DNA of 23,071 nucleotides from an uncultured Bacilli bacterium (lineage in GTDB: Bacteria; Bacillota_I; Bacilli_A; RF39; UBA660): contig CALVTA010000005.1 of assembly GCA_944359735.1 (NCBI GenBank), forward strand, positions 1 through 23,071, written 5' to 3'. The notes below the pieces were generated by a model. It had not been told where the DNA came from. It did no database searches and saw only the letters and a list, made by a program, of their open reading frames with translations. This document shows positions 1-7,849 of this stretch, one piece after another (the stretch's first letter is position 1; every line of letters starts with the position of its first letter). The position numbers and the translations under genes were made by a program.

Positions 1-30
1 CCATAATAATATTGTAGTACAAAAGAAAAC

Positions 31-79
31 AACCGCAAAGCGGTTGGCGAATGAAATTTATTTCATTCCTTTTTTATTT
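31..79 (+). terminator. Hairpin pair with T-tract, likely terminator of an upstream gene
   Basis: Two hairpins lie in tandem. The first has AACCGC (31-36) pairing with GCGGTT (40-45). The second has GAATGAAA (49-56) pairing with TTTCATTC (61-68) across a TTTA loop, followed by CTTTTTTATTT. The second hairpin plus T-run is a typical rho-independent terminator for a + strand gene lying left of the window. Confidence 0.65.
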
Positions 80-118
80 GAGACATGGAAAATAATAATA
101 AGTAAATAAAAAAAGTAA

Positions 119-147
119 TTGTTCTTTTTCCCCTAGTATTATATAAT
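119..147 (+). promoter_or_regulatory. Probable sigma-A promoter of the first acetate kinase gene
   Basis: TTGTTC (119-124) and TATAAT (142-147) are separated by exactly 17 bases. Transcription would start near 154, leaving a very short leader that begins inside the ribosome binding site AAAGGAGA. The -10 box is perfect and the -35 box is weaker. Confidence 0.5.
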
Positions 148-167
148 AAACAAAAGGAGAGATGATT

Positions 168-1352
168 ATGTTACTATTAGCTGTTAACTCTGGAAGTAGT
201 ACTTTAAAATTTAGACTCTATGATATGCCAAGTGAAAAGGTTGTTACAAAAGGAAGTTTTGAAAGAATAGGTTCTAATGATAGTGACTATACTATCAGGG
301 TAAATGATGAAAAAATTTATAAAAAAGAAGAAATTGAAAATCATGAAAAAGCTGTTAATATTTTATTAACAGAACTTGTGGAAAAAGGTATCGTTAAAAA
401 ATTGAACGACATTAAAGCTGTAGGTCATCGTGTGGTTCATGGCGGTGTTCTATATTCTCATTCAGTTATTATTACTGATAGAGTATTAGAAGAAATAGAA
501 AAGATAAAAGATTTAGCCCCTCTGCATAACCCCGCTGCTATCATTGGTATTAAAAGTTTTATGAAAGCTATACCAAAAGCTACAATGGTTGCTTGTTTCG
601 ATACTGCTTTTCATCAAACTATTGAAGAGAAAGATTTTTTATACCCAGTTCCATATGAATGGTATATTAAATATGATGTTAGAAAATATGGATTCCATGG
701 ATTATCACACCAATATATTACTAACAGAATGGAAGAAATTTTAGGTTATGCTGGTAATTTAATTATCTGTCATATTGGAAATGGTGCTAGTATTTCTGCA
801 GTAAAAGAAGGCAAATGCATTAATACATCTATGGGATTTACTCCTAATGCTGGTATTATGATGGGAACAAGAAGTGGAGATATTGATTATAGTATTATAG
901 GTTACATTATGAAAAAAGCTAATCTGTCTTATGATGAAGTGGATACTCTATTAAACAAAAAAAGTGGTCTTGAAGGTATTGCTGGTATGAGTGATTTAAG
1001 AGATATAGATAGAGCTTATAATGCTAAAGATAATAAAGTAGTTCTCGCTATTAATATGTATACAGATCGCATTGCTGAATATATCGCTAAATATTTTATA
1101 AAACTGGGTAAAGTAGATGCTATTATTTTTACAGCCGGTGGTGGCGAAAATGATCCTATTATTAGAAAAGAAGTATTAGATAAATTAAGACCATTAGGAG
1201 TAGAAATAGATGATAAATTAAATGAGGAGACAATAGTTAGAAAAGATAAAGAGGGAATAATCACTACTAAAAAATCATCTATTGCTAGTTATGTATTAGC
1301 AACAGATGAAGAACTAGAAATTGCTAAAGATACATATAATCTCATTAAATAA
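168..1352 (+). CDS. ackA: Acetate kinase family protein, copy 1 (divergent signature)
   Basis: Acetokinase family (ASKHA fold). It would transfer phosphate between ATP and a short-chain carboxylate, normally acetate, as the last step of the Pta-AckA pathway in the cytoplasm. The 394-residue length is normal. Visible motifs are VNSGSSTLKF at the N-terminus, FDTAFHQ (catalytic Asp), FHGLSH (catalytic His), MGTRSGD (catalytic Arg), FTAGGGEN and TDEEL near the C-terminus. ATG168 is chosen over ATG162 because AAAGGAGA at 153-160 is 7 bases before 168 but only 1 base before 162. Several consensus positions differ from typical AckA and from copy 2 at 2270: GLSH instead of GTSH, NTSMG instead of DTSMG, DIDYSII instead of DIDPSII, and GGGEN instead of G(L/I)GEN. 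The catalytic residues are kept, so it is probably active, but substrate preference could differ (for example propionate). The family call is certain; the exact substrate is not. Confidence 0.93.
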   Translation: MLLLAVNSGSSTLKFRLYDMPSEKVVTKGSFERIGSNDSDYTIRVNDEKIYKKEEIENHEKAVNILLTELVEKGIVKKLNDIKAVGHRVVHGGVLYSHSVIITDRVLEEIEKIKDLAPLHNPAAIIGIKSFMKAIPKATMVACFDTAFHQTIEEKDFLYPVPYEWYIKYDVRKYGFHGLSHQYITNRMEEILGYAGNLIICHIGNGASISAVKEGKCINTSMGFTPNAGIMMGTRSGDIDYSIIGYIMKKANLSYDEVDTLLNKKSGLEGIAGMSDLRDIDRAYNAKDNKVVLAINMYTDRIAEYIAKYFIKLGKVDAIIFTAGGGENDPIIRKEVLDKLRPLGVEIDDKLNEETIVRKDKEGIITTKKSSIASYVLATDEELEIAKDTYNLIK

Positions 1353-1433
1353 AAATTAATTTCATATCTCTAAGTAGTCAAATTGATTATTTATAAAATA
1401 CTATAAATATAAAAAGTGAAGGAGATTCAGTAC

Positions 1434-1985
1434 ATGTTAAAAATTTATAATGCTTATAATAAAAATGGAAAAATTATTTTAGAGGATCATATAGATTTTA
1501 AAGATGGTGAATTCGATACAGGTCCACATGGTTTTGGTGAAGTAAAGACTATTAATCCTAGCTGTGAAAGAGTTAACTACGAATTACAACAGTTAAAATC
1601 TTACAAAAAGTATTTACAAGATATTAAAATTTCAGATGGTTATGTAGAAAATTTTATGATATTAAGTCCTTTTACTTATGAAATGATAGCAGATAAATAT
1701 AAAGATATACCTAAAAATTTTGAAACATATGAAAAGTTAGGATTGAATGAAGAAGGAATACTGCTATTTACAAATGGGATTTATTTAAATTGTTCTGAAG
1801 GTAATTCTGTACAAAGAATTTTTGGAAGATACCCAGAAATTGGAATGTACCTAATAATGCCAAATACTACTTTTCATATGACTCCCGATATGGACTTTTA
1901 TAATAATAAAAGATGTTATGAAGTTTTACAAAGTAAAACTTTAGGAAAACATTTAGTATTGACACAGAGGCATAGAAAGGTGTAA
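1434..1985 (+). CDS. Hypothetical protein of unknown family, between two acetate kinases
   Basis: A 183-residue soluble protein that I do not recognise. ATG1434 is chosen because GAAGGAG (1418-1424) lies 9 bases upstream. A GTG at 1416 in the same frame would put that ribosome binding site inside the gene. The sequence starts MLKIYNAYNKNGKIILED and has no signal peptide, membrane segment or metal-binding cluster. The C-terminus is basic (TQRHRKV). It lies 81 bases after acetate kinase copy 1 and is followed by a strong hairpin, so it may be read from the same transcript as copy 1. The position between two kinases suggests a metabolic or regulatory link, but nothing in the sequence proves it. 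Confidence 0.75.
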   Translation: MLKIYNAYNKNGKIILEDHIDFKDGEFDTGPHGFGEVKTINPSCERVNYELQQLKSYKKYLQDIKISDGYVENFMILSPFTYEMIADKYKDIPKNFETYEKLGLNEEGILLFTNGIYLNCSEGNSVQRIFGRYPEIGMYLIMPNTTFHMTPDMDFYNNKRCYEVLQSKTLGKHLVLTQRHRKV

Positions 1986-2013
1986 TTATATTATTTAAAA
2001 TAAAAAGTTTATA

Positions 2014-2072
2014 ATATATTAAAACAATAAGATGACTTAAAAATTATAGGTCATCTTATTGTTTTAATATAT
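2014..2072 (+). terminator. Long perfect inverted repeat, probable terminator
   Basis: The 23 bases at 2014-2036 are perfectly complementary to 2050-2072, with a 13-base loop. The stem core is ACAATAAGATGAC paired with GTCATCTTATTGT. The right arm contains TTTT and the left arm AAAA, so it could stop transcription from either side. It follows the unknown gene ending at 1985 and precedes the promoter of acetate kinase copy 2. Confidence 0.6.
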
Positions 2073-2211
2073 AGTAAATTTAAATTATATTTTAAAAGTA
2101 TAATTGACAATTTAGTTTAAATACTAACTATATCTCCTTCTTTTGTAAAGAGTTAAATATATAAAGGAAAATCTGGCGACCTTACTTATTATTAACTTTA
2201 AGTCTAATACT

Positions 2212-2239
2212 TTGAAAAAATCTTAATATATAGTATAAT
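2212..2239 (+). promoter_or_regulatory. Probable sigma-A promoter of acetate kinase copy 2
   Basis: TTGAAA (2212-2217) and TATAAT (2234-2239) are 16 bases apart. The predicted start of transcription is near 2246, giving a leader of about 24 bases with AAGAAGGA as ribosome binding site. It probably drives the ackA-nrnA-engB run, since no terminator is seen in those short gaps. Confidence 0.6.
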
Positions 2240-2269
2240 ATTAGTAGATTTAAAGAAAGAAGGAATAAA

Positions 2270-3448
2270 ATGAAAATAATATCTATTAATACAGGAAGTA
2301 GCTCTTTAAAGTTTAGTTTTTTCAATATGACGGATAAAAGTCTTATTGCTAGTGGACTTTTTGAACGCATAGGTATAGAGGGAAGCTCTTACACAATTAA
2401 ATATAATGGACAAAAAATAAGAGAAGAAATAGAACTTGCTAATCATACAGATGCAGTTAAAATACTTCTAGATAAATTAGTTACTCTTAATATTATTAAA
2501 TCTTTTGATGAAATAGATGGAGTAGGGCATCGCCTAGTTCACGGTAAAGACAAATATAAAGAGTCTTGTTTAATTACTGATGAAGTAATTAATGATTTAA
2601 TTGTCTTTAAAGATTTTGCCCCATTACATAATCCTGCTAATGTATTGGGTATAAAAGCATTTAAAGAAGTACTACCAACAGTACCTATGGTAGGAGTTTT
2701 TGATACAGCTTTTCATCAAACAATGTCTGAAGAAGCATATCTATATCCAGTTCCATATAGCTGGTATAAGGAACATGGAGTTCGTAAATATGGCTTTCAT
2801 GGAACAAGTCATCGATATATTGCTAAAACTATCAGTGAAAAACTAGGCAGAGATGACTTAAGAATAATAAGTTGTCATGTTGGAAATGGTGGTTCAATTA
2901 CTGCTATAAAAGATGGTAAATGCATTGATACATCAATGGGCTTCACACCTTTAGCAGGAATAATGATGGGAACAAGAAGTGGTGATGTGGATCCATCAAT
3001 AATTACTTATATAATGGAACAAGAAGGATTAAATGCTAAGGAAGTCATAGATATTTTAAATAAAAAATCTGGTCTTTTGGGATTAAGCGAAATTAGTAGT
3101 GATATGAGAGATATAGTTGCTAGTATGAATGATGGCAACGAAAAAGCTAAGAGAGCCTTCTTAAAATATACAAGAACTGTAACAAACTATATAGCACAAT
3201 ACTACGTCCTATTAGGTGGAGCAGATGTAATTTGTTTTACAGCAGGACTTGGTGAAAATAGTGAACCATTTAGATCTAAAGTGTGTGAAAATTTAGCTTG
3301 TCTAGGTATTAAAATAGATAAAGATGCTAATAAAGTTATGGGAGAATTTAAGAAAATTAGTACTGATGATTCAAATGTCCTTGTTTACGTAGTACCTACA
3401 GATGAAGAACTAATGATTGCTTTAGATACACTAAAATTGATTAACTAG
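2270..3448 (+). CDS. ackA: Acetate kinase, copy 2 (canonical signature)
   Basis: Makes ATP and acetate from acetyl phosphate and ADP (reversible), the substrate-level phosphorylation step of fermentative metabolism. The 392-residue length is typical. Motifs match the family consensus closely: INTGSSSLKF at the N-terminus, FDTAFHQTM (catalytic Asp), FHGTSHRYI (catalytic His), HVGNGGS, DTSMGFTPLAGIMMGTRSGD (catalytic Arg), FTAGLGENS and PTDEELMIA (Glu near the C-terminus). It starts with ATG after AAGAAGGA and has its own promoter. The nrnA-like gene starts 13 bases after its stop, so they are probably co-transcribed. It is clearly a paralogue of the gene at 168. Because its signature is more canonical, it is the better candidate for the real acetate kinase. 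No pta gene is present in the window. Confidence 0.95.
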   Translation: MKIISINTGSSSLKFSFFNMTDKSLIASGLFERIGIEGSSYTIKYNGQKIREEIELANHTDAVKILLDKLVTLNIIKSFDEIDGVGHRLVHGKDKYKESCLITDEVINDLIVFKDFAPLHNPANVLGIKAFKEVLPTVPMVGVFDTAFHQTMSEEAYLYPVPYSWYKEHGVRKYGFHGTSHRYIAKTISEKLGRDDLRIISCHVGNGGSITAIKDGKCIDTSMGFTPLAGIMMGTRSGDVDPSIITYIMEQEGLNAKEVIDILNKKSGLLGLSEISSDMRDIVASMNDGNEKAKRAFLKYTRTVTNYIAQYYVLLGGADVICFTAGLGENSEPFRSKVCENLACLGIKIDKDANKVMGEFKKISTDDSNVLVYVVPTDEELMIALDTLKLIN

Positions 3449-3461
3449 AACGGATGAAGTT

Positions 3462-4427
3462 ATGTTTAAAAAAATATATAAAGAAATAAAGAAGTATAAC
3501 ACTATTGTCATTGCAAGACATATAGGAGTGGATCCTGATGCCTTGGCAAGTCAGTTAGCATTAAAAGAATCTATTAAACTTACATTTCCTAATAAGCAAG
3601 TATATGCTGTTGGCAATGGTTCTATCAAATTTTCTTATATGGGTAAACTAGACAAATTAGAAGATTATAATAATTTTCTTTTAATTGTTTTAGATACACC
3701 AGATAAAAAAAGGATAGACTATAGAGATTATAGTAAAGCTAAAAGTATTATAAAAATAGATCATCATCCTTTTATTGAAGATTTTAATGGTCTAGAATAT
3801 ATTGATGATAAAGCTAGTAGTACATGTGAAATTCTAATGGAACTATTATTAAAAACAAAACTAAAGTGCAATGAACAAATAGCCAAACTTTTATATTACG
3901 GTTTAGTTTCAGATTCTAATAGGTTTCTTTTTGATAGTTCAACAGCGAAAACTTTTAATCTTGTTAGCATTTATCTAAATAAATATTCTTTGAAACTGTC
4001 AAATATTTATACCGATCTTTACTTAAGACCTTTAAAAGAAGTTAGGTTAGAAGGATACATTTCTTTAAATATGAAAATAACTGATAATGGTGTTGCCTAT
4101 ATAATTTTAACTAATGATATAATTACTAAATTTAAAGCTGATAGTGCTTCTGCTGGTAATATGATTAATAATTTTAATTTTATAGATGAAGTTTTAGTTT
4201 GGATTATTGTAACAGAAGACTGCAAGAACAATAATGTTCGTGTTAATATTAGAAGCAGGGGACCTGAAATTAATAAAATAGCTGAAAAATATAATGGTGG
4301 TGGACATGCACTAGCGAGTGGAGCGAGACTATCATCTATAGAAGAAGCTGAAAATCTAATTAATGATATAGATTATGCTACAGAAAATTATCTAAAGAAA
4401 GAGATGATTATAAATGAAAATAACTAG
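3462..4427 (+). CDS. nrnA: DHH/DHHA1 phosphoesterase, NrnA-like
   Basis: A 321-residue DHH-family phosphoesterase. Relatives (NrnA) degrade short RNA oligomers and cyclic-dinucleotide products (pGpG/pApA) and may remove the 3' phosphate of PAP, using two metal ions. The DHH domain shows RHIGVDPDA (residues 19-27), LDTPD (about 78), DHH (100-102) and SDSNRF (about 156). The C-terminal DHHA1 substrate-binding domain shows NGGGHALASGA. The ribosome binding site is weak (GGATGAAG). The gene is 13 bases after ackA copy 2 and overlaps engB by 14 bases, pointing to one operon with translational coupling. A GdpP-type enzyme is unlikely because there are no membrane, PAS or GGDEF parts. Confidence 0.85.
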   Translation: MFKKIYKEIKKYNTIVIARHIGVDPDALASQLALKESIKLTFPNKQVYAVGNGSIKFSYMGKLDKLEDYNNFLLIVLDTPDKKRIDYRDYSKAKSIIKIDHHPFIEDFNGLEYIDDKASSTCEILMELLLKTKLKCNEQIAKLLYYGLVSDSNRFLFDSSTAKTFNLVSIYLNKYSLKLSNIYTDLYLRPLKEVRLEGYISLNMKITDNGVAYIILTNDIITKFKADSASAGNMINNFNFIDEVLVWIIVTEDCKNNNVRVNIRSRGPEINKIAEKYNGGGHALASGARLSSIEEAENLINDIDYATENYLKKEMIINENN

Positions 4428-5007
4428 TGCTGAATTAAAGATAATGGCAACTCGTCGTAGTCAATATCCAACTGACTCAAAGAGTGAATTTCTATTAGTA
4501 GGACGTAGTAATGTAGGTAAAAGTAGCTTTATTAATACTCTCGTAGGAAGGAAAAATCTAGCTAGAACCTCATCTCATCCTGGTAAAACTCAAACTCTTA
4601 ATTTCTATGAGGTAAATAAAGAATTCTATCTAATAGATGTACCTGGTTATGGTTATGCTGAGGTTAGTAAAAAAACAAGAGAAAAGTTTGGAAAGATGAT
4701 AGAGGAATATTTAGAAACAAGAAAAGAATTAAAACGTGTCTTTATGATTATAGATTTTCGTCATAAACCAACTGAAGATGATATTTTAATGTATAACTTT
4801 TTAAAATACTATAATCTTAAAGTTACTATCATCGCTACTAAAGCAGATAAAATAGGATCTAGTAAGAAAGAAAAATGTAAAAAGCAAATAATAGATACGC
4901 TAGATCTAGTAGTTGGAGATGAATTAATAATTTTTTCAAGTATTACTAAAGAAGGAAGAGATGAGACATTGAAGACAATAGAAGGCTTAATCGTTGACAC
5001 GATTTAA
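4414..5007 (+). CDS. engB: Ribosome biogenesis GTPase EngB (YsxC/YihA)
   Basis: A 197-residue TRAFAC GTPase needed for late assembly of the large ribosomal subunit in the cytoplasm. G1 is GRSNVGKSS (residues 30-38), followed by the switch region RTSSHPGKTQ. G3 is DVPGYGYA (75-82) and G4 is TKAD. The length matches the family (about 195-200). The start lies within the end of the preceding nrnA-like gene (14-base overlap), with an AAAGAAAGAG ribosome binding site inside that gene. Neighbours on both sides run the same way, so it is likely the third gene of the ackA-nrnA-engB transcript. Confidence 0.95.
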   Translation: MKITSAELKIMATRRSQYPTDSKSEFLLVGRSNVGKSSFINTLVGRKNLARTSSHPGKTQTLNFYEVNKEFYLIDVPGYGYAEVSKKTREKFGKMIEEYLETRKELKRVFMIIDFRHKPTEDDILMYNFLKYYNLKVTIIATKADKIGSSKKEKCKKQIIDTLDLVVGDELIIFSSITKEGRDETLKTIEGLIVDTI

Positions 5008-5040
5008 GTCTTTTTACATACCTTATAATAGGTGTTGTTT

Positions 5041-5457
5041 ATGCAATTAATTATAAAATCTGATAATCAATATTATCTTATTATACCTATAGATCTAATC
5101 ACTCAAAAAGAAGATATTATAATTACTAAAATTAAACAATTATTTTTAAAATATAATCAAAAATATCATTTATTAGAACCAGGTTTTTATGAAGTTAATG
5201 TTTATAATCATCATCTTGTAGGTACTATTCTATCTATAGAAAAAATTGATAGTTTTGACTTTTCTGAGGAAGTAGATTTAAGAATAATAATAAAAAGTAA
5301 AATAAAAATATATTTAAAGATAATAGATCCTACTGACTTTCCTAATTATAAACCTGAAATAGATTTAGATACTCTTAGCTATCAAGATTATTTAAAACTA
5401 ATAGAACATAGTACACTTATTATAGAACAAAAAAAGTTCTCACTTAGAGAACTATAG
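5041..5457 (+). CDS. Hypothetical protein, last gene of the engB operon
   Basis: A 138-residue protein of no family I recognise. ATG5041 is preferred to an in-frame GTG at 5032 because TAGGTG lies a suitable distance upstream. The sequence is rich in Ile and Lys, with alternating hydrophobic stretches suggesting beta strands (MQLIIKSDNQYYLIIPIDL at the start) and an acidic segment near the C-terminus. No membrane segment or catalytic motif is evident. It follows engB by 33 bases. Its 3' end overlaps, tail to tail, the end of spoIVA by 14 bases, and the spoIVA terminator hairpin lies within its last codons. Confidence 0.7.
   Translation: MQLIIKSDNQYYLIIPIDLITQKEDIIITKIKQLFLKYNQKYHLLEPGFYEVNVYNHHLVGTILSIEKIDSFDFSEEVDLRIIIKSKIKIYLKIIDPTDFPNYKPEIDLDTLSYQDYLKLIEHSTLIIEQKKFSLREL
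5428..5453 (-). terminator. Rho-independent terminator of spoIVA
   Basis: On the - strand AGTTCTC (5453-5447) pairs with GAGAACT (5441-5435) around a 5-base loop, followed by a run of T from the A-tract at 5429-5435. The spoIVA stop codon (5446-5444) lies in the loop. It sits inside the 3' end of the convergent + strand gene. Confidence 0.75.
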
Positions 5458-5719
5458 CAATCATATTATTAGAACCTTTATTAACAACTTTAGATAGTGT
5501 TTGTTGCAGTTTATATCTGATATTATCGGGCATAGAATTAATTTTAGCTTGTATTCCTTCTTGGACAATATTATCTAAGCTTCTACCAAATATTTCGCTT
5601 TTCCATATTTCACTAGGGTTATTTTCATAATCTCTCATTAAGTAATCAATTAATTCTTTACTTTGTACTTCACTACCAATAATAGGTTCAAAAGTAGAAT
5701 TTACATCAACTCTAATCAT
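5444..5719 (-). pseudogene. spoIVA: spoIVA 3' part (last 91 codons), separated by a mobile element
   Basis: This is the C-terminal end of SpoIVA, not an independent gene. From MIRVDVNSTFEPIIG through SEIFGRSLDNIVQEGIQAK to NNMIAIVL* it follows the end of B. subtilis SpoIVA closely, as I remember that sequence. In the family this part helps anchor SpoIVA to the forespore surface through SpoVM. The matching N-terminal 400 codons lie at 14043-12844. Joining ATT CAT (ending at 12844) to ATG ATT AGA (from 5719) restores P-S-I-H-M-I-R-V-D with no gap or frameshift. An in-frame ATG CAT precedes it in the integrated state but has no ribosome binding site, so this piece is probably not translated until the element excises. 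I use the type pseudogene only because the gene is split; both halves look intact and under selection. Confidence 0.93.
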
Positions 5720-7346
5720 ATGCATAAGAACTATTAAACTGCTGTGATTTGTTTTTTATATAATCGGCTTCTATTTCGGTGCCGACTTTTAGGTATATTT
5801 TTAATTTAACTTTCTTTTTATCATCCATATGATATACGACAATTTTATCTAATAATTCAAATAATACTTCATCACTAGGATTATTAACTTTATTTTCAAT
5901 TAACAATTCTAATTTTTTTATTTCTTCTTCCATATTATTAGCTTTTAATTCTTCTTCTTTAATGACATTTAATTCTTTTTCTATTTTACTTAATCTTAAA
6001 TTACAGTCATCATTTCTTTCTTTAAACTCTTTATCACTAATAATTTCATTTATATTATGACTTAATAATTTATCTTTTTCCTTTTTAATCTTTTCTATTT
6101 CGCTCAACTTTTTATTTTTTTCTTTCTCAAAATCTCTTAAACTTATATTTTCTCTATATAAATTAGTTAAATTATAAATAATTGACTTTCTTTGATTTAT
6201 AAAATCTATTAAATTATGTCTTAATATTTTAACTAATTCTTTTTCATATAAAACTGGTGTTTTACATTTATCATCTTTACTTCTATTATTATGAGGACAT
6301 ATCCATACGACTTCATCATCTTTTGTCTTATAATTATATACTTTTCTATGAAAATGTCTATTATGTTCATTACATACTATTTTACCACTAAATTTATATC
6401 TATTTTGATAAACTCTTTTATCAACATCTTTATACTTATCACTTCTTTGATTATATATCTTTTGTGCTAAATCCCATATTTCTTCACTTACAATAGGGGG
6501 AACAGTATCATAATCTTTATACATAATCCAATCTTCTTCATCTTTTCTAACAATTGTTTTTAATTTATAGTCAACAATCGTTGTTTTATTTCCACAATAA
6601 TAACCTTTATATTTTGGGTTTTTAATAATATTTGCTACTGTTGTCATAGCAAGTACATTTCCATTTCTATTTTTAAAACCTTCTTTATATAATTCCCTTG
6701 CTACTGCTGCCATTCCATATTTACCACTACAATATAATTCAAATATTCTTTTAACCATTTTTGCTTCTTCTTCATTTATAACTAACTTACCATCTTTTTT
6801 ATCATAACCCCATATATCATTATTACCTAAAACTCTGCCACTCTTAATAGATCTTTTAAAACCAAATTTAACTCTTTCTGATAATTTCCTAACTTCATCT
6901 TGTGCTAATGATGTCATTATTGTTAGTCTTAATTCTGAATCAGCGTCTAATGTATTTATATTATCATTTAAGAAATATACACCAACACCATCTTTTAATA
7001 ATTCTCTTGTATTTTTAATACTATCTAATGTATCCCTTGCAAACCTTGATACTTCCTTTGTGATAATTAAATCAAATTTACCTTCTTTAGCATCTTTAAT
7101 CATTTTATTAAAACTATCTCTTTTATTTGTTGATGTCCCACTTATTCCTTCATCAACATAACCTTCAACAAATTCCCAATTTTCTTTTTCTCTTATCATT
7201 TCTTCAAAGAAATTAACTTGATTTTCTAATGAATTTAATTGTTCATATTTATCTGTTGAAACCCTTGCATAATAGGCAACTCTTAATTTTAAATCAAATA
7301 CCGTTTTCCCAGTTTTAAATTCTTCTCTTATTTTATATAAATCCAT
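5712..7346 (-). CDS. Large serine recombinase (integrase/excisionase of the element)
   Basis: A 544-residue large serine recombinase that cuts att sites via a serine-DNA link and exchanges strands at a 2-bp core. The catalytic domain shows YARVSTD with the nucleophile at Ser30, then KEVSRFARD (98-105) and DEVRKLSERVKFGF (150-163). The recombinase domain covers about 170-300. A zinc ribbon has C325, H328, C350 and C361. A coiled coil spans about 404-485, and a beta-rich end follows (KVKLKIYLKVGTEIEADY). The start has AAAGGTGAT upstream; the 91-codon gene lies 14 bases upstream, so they form an operon. The last codons (TAT GCA TAT GAT TAG) cross the attachment core, so the stop codon is host spoIVA DNA. 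On the excised circle the frame runs on for 35 codons beyond Tyr543, to a TAA at 12736-12734, giving 578 residues. This is the expected enzyme for integration and excision at spoIVA. Confidence 0.93.
   Translation of the reverse strand: MDLYKIREEFKTGKTVFDLKLRVAYYARVSTDKYEQLNSLENQVNFFEEMIREKENWEFVEGYVDEGISGTSTNKRDSFNKMIKDAKEGKFDLIITKEVSRFARDTLDSIKNTRELLKDGVGVYFLNDNINTLDADSELRLTIMTSLAQDEVRKLSERVKFGFKRSIKSGRVLGNNDIWGYDKKDGKLVINEEEAKMVKRIFELYCSGKYGMAAVARELYKEGFKNRNGNVLAMTTVANIIKNPKYKGYYCGNKTTIVDYKLKTIVRKDEEDWIMYKDYDTVPPIVSEEIWDLAQKIYNQRSDKYKDVDKRVYQNRYKFSGKIVCNEHNRHFHRKVYNYKTKDDEVVWICPHNNRSKDDKCKTPVLYEKELVKILRHNLIDFINQRKSIIYNLTNLYRENISLRDFEKEKNKKLSEIEKIKKEKDKLLSHNINEIISDKEFKERNDDCNLRLSKIEKELNVIKEEELKANNMEEEIKKLELLIENKVNNPSDEVLFELLDKIVVYHMDDKKKVKLKIYLKVGTEIEADYIKNKSQQFNSSYAYD
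5718..5722. other. Attachment site at the left end of the element (core ATATG)
   Basis: The left junction has ATATG at 5718-5722. To its left is host spoIVA sequence and to its right is element sequence. The same five bases occur at the other junction (12842-12846). Position is deduced from where spoIVA similarity stops and from exact restoration of its reading frame. The crossover dinucleotide is most likely TG (5721-5722), because the palindrome of the deduced circular site is centred there. Confidence 0.85.
5722..5746 (+). repeat. Left half-site of the deduced attP palindrome
   Basis: The reverse complement of these 25 bases matches 12821-12845 at 19 of 25 positions. On the excised circle the two halves would abut at the TG of the core and form one roughly 50-bp imperfect palindrome. 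Conserved blocks read outward from the centre are TTAT, ATAGTT, TTT, GCA and CAC (as written on the arm ending at 12845). Confidence 0.8.
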
Positions 7347-7360
7347 TTATATCATCACCT

Positions 7361-7636
7361 TTATACTTTAATTATTTCTGCTATTGGCTTTATTCTTTCT
7401 AATAATATCTTTTCAACTTTCTCATATAACTCTTTTGATATATTTCCTTTTTCATATAATTCTTTATTTATTTTTAATTCTAATTCATAAGAACATAATA
7501 CATTTTTAAATATATTAAAAGGCTTCATATCTTTTATAGTTTCATCAATATATGTGGTATCAATATTTCCAAACTCATCTTCTTCATATTCTTTTACAAC
7601 TTTGTCATTTTCATCTAATTCATAATAATATGCCAT
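7361..7636 (-). CDS. Small acidic protein upstream of the recombinase, candidate directionality factor
   Basis: A 91-residue protein with an acidic N-terminal half (YYYELDENDKVVKEYEEDEF) and a helical C-terminal half with a short-helix pattern (NKELYEKGNISKELYEKVEK) reminiscent of SHOCT-like small proteins. It has a strong AGGAGG ribosome binding site and ends 14 bases before the recombinase start, so the two are co-expressed. Small genes beside large serine recombinases often encode the recombination directionality factor, which switches the enzyme to excision, but these factors share no common sequence. The role is therefore inferred from position only. It could also be an inhibitor or an unrelated passenger. 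Confidence 0.75.
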   Translation of the reverse strand: MAYYYELDENDKVVKEYEEDEFGNIDTTYIDETIKDMKPFNIFKNVLCSYELELKINKELYEKGNISKELYEKVEKILLERIKPIAEIIKV

Positions 7637-7849
7637 ATATATTCCTCCTATTTAAGATTATTCACAATCATAAATAATATAATAATTATTTATCTACAAA
7701 ATGTATAAATAAATTATAAATTACTCATAATAATAAATTGCCCCTAAATATTCTCCTATATATATTATACGATTTTTATTTTTCAAAAATTGCCATTTTG
7801 AGCCTTATTTTTAAAATTTCTTTAATTTTTTAGCATTTTTTATCAATTT
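7637..7849. promoter_or_regulatory. Upstream region of the recombinase operon
   Basis: 213 bases without a gene. It contains copy 1 of the 42-bp repeat (7758-7799) with a TATAAT box read on the - strand. The remainder is very AT-rich and shows no other recognisable signal. Confidence 0.5.
7758..7799 (-). promoter_or_regulatory. 42-bp shared promoter/operator, copy 1
   Basis: 41 of 42 bases are identical to 12506-12547. Read on the - strand it runs from AAAATGGCAA to CGTATAATATATAT and holds a TATAAT box (7769-7764) preceded by an A/T-rich stretch. A TTGAAA lies only 11 bases before the box, too close for a normal -35, so either an activator is needed or a different sigma factor reads it. It lies 122 bases upstream of the 91-codon gene and recombinase. 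Conservation in an otherwise drifting AT-rich gap implies a protein-binding role. Confidence 0.65.

Noticed and set aside
1016..1264. Reverse-strand open frame inside acetate kinase copy 1
   Set aside because: A shadow of the kinase gene with no family resemblance or ribosome binding site. The same applies to frames at 2182-2370, 4809-5000 and 14880-15083.
5444..5725. A separate small gene of 93 codons
   Set aside because: It has no ribosome binding site and its sequence is the C-terminal end of SpoIVA; the N-terminal part is in the window on the same strand.
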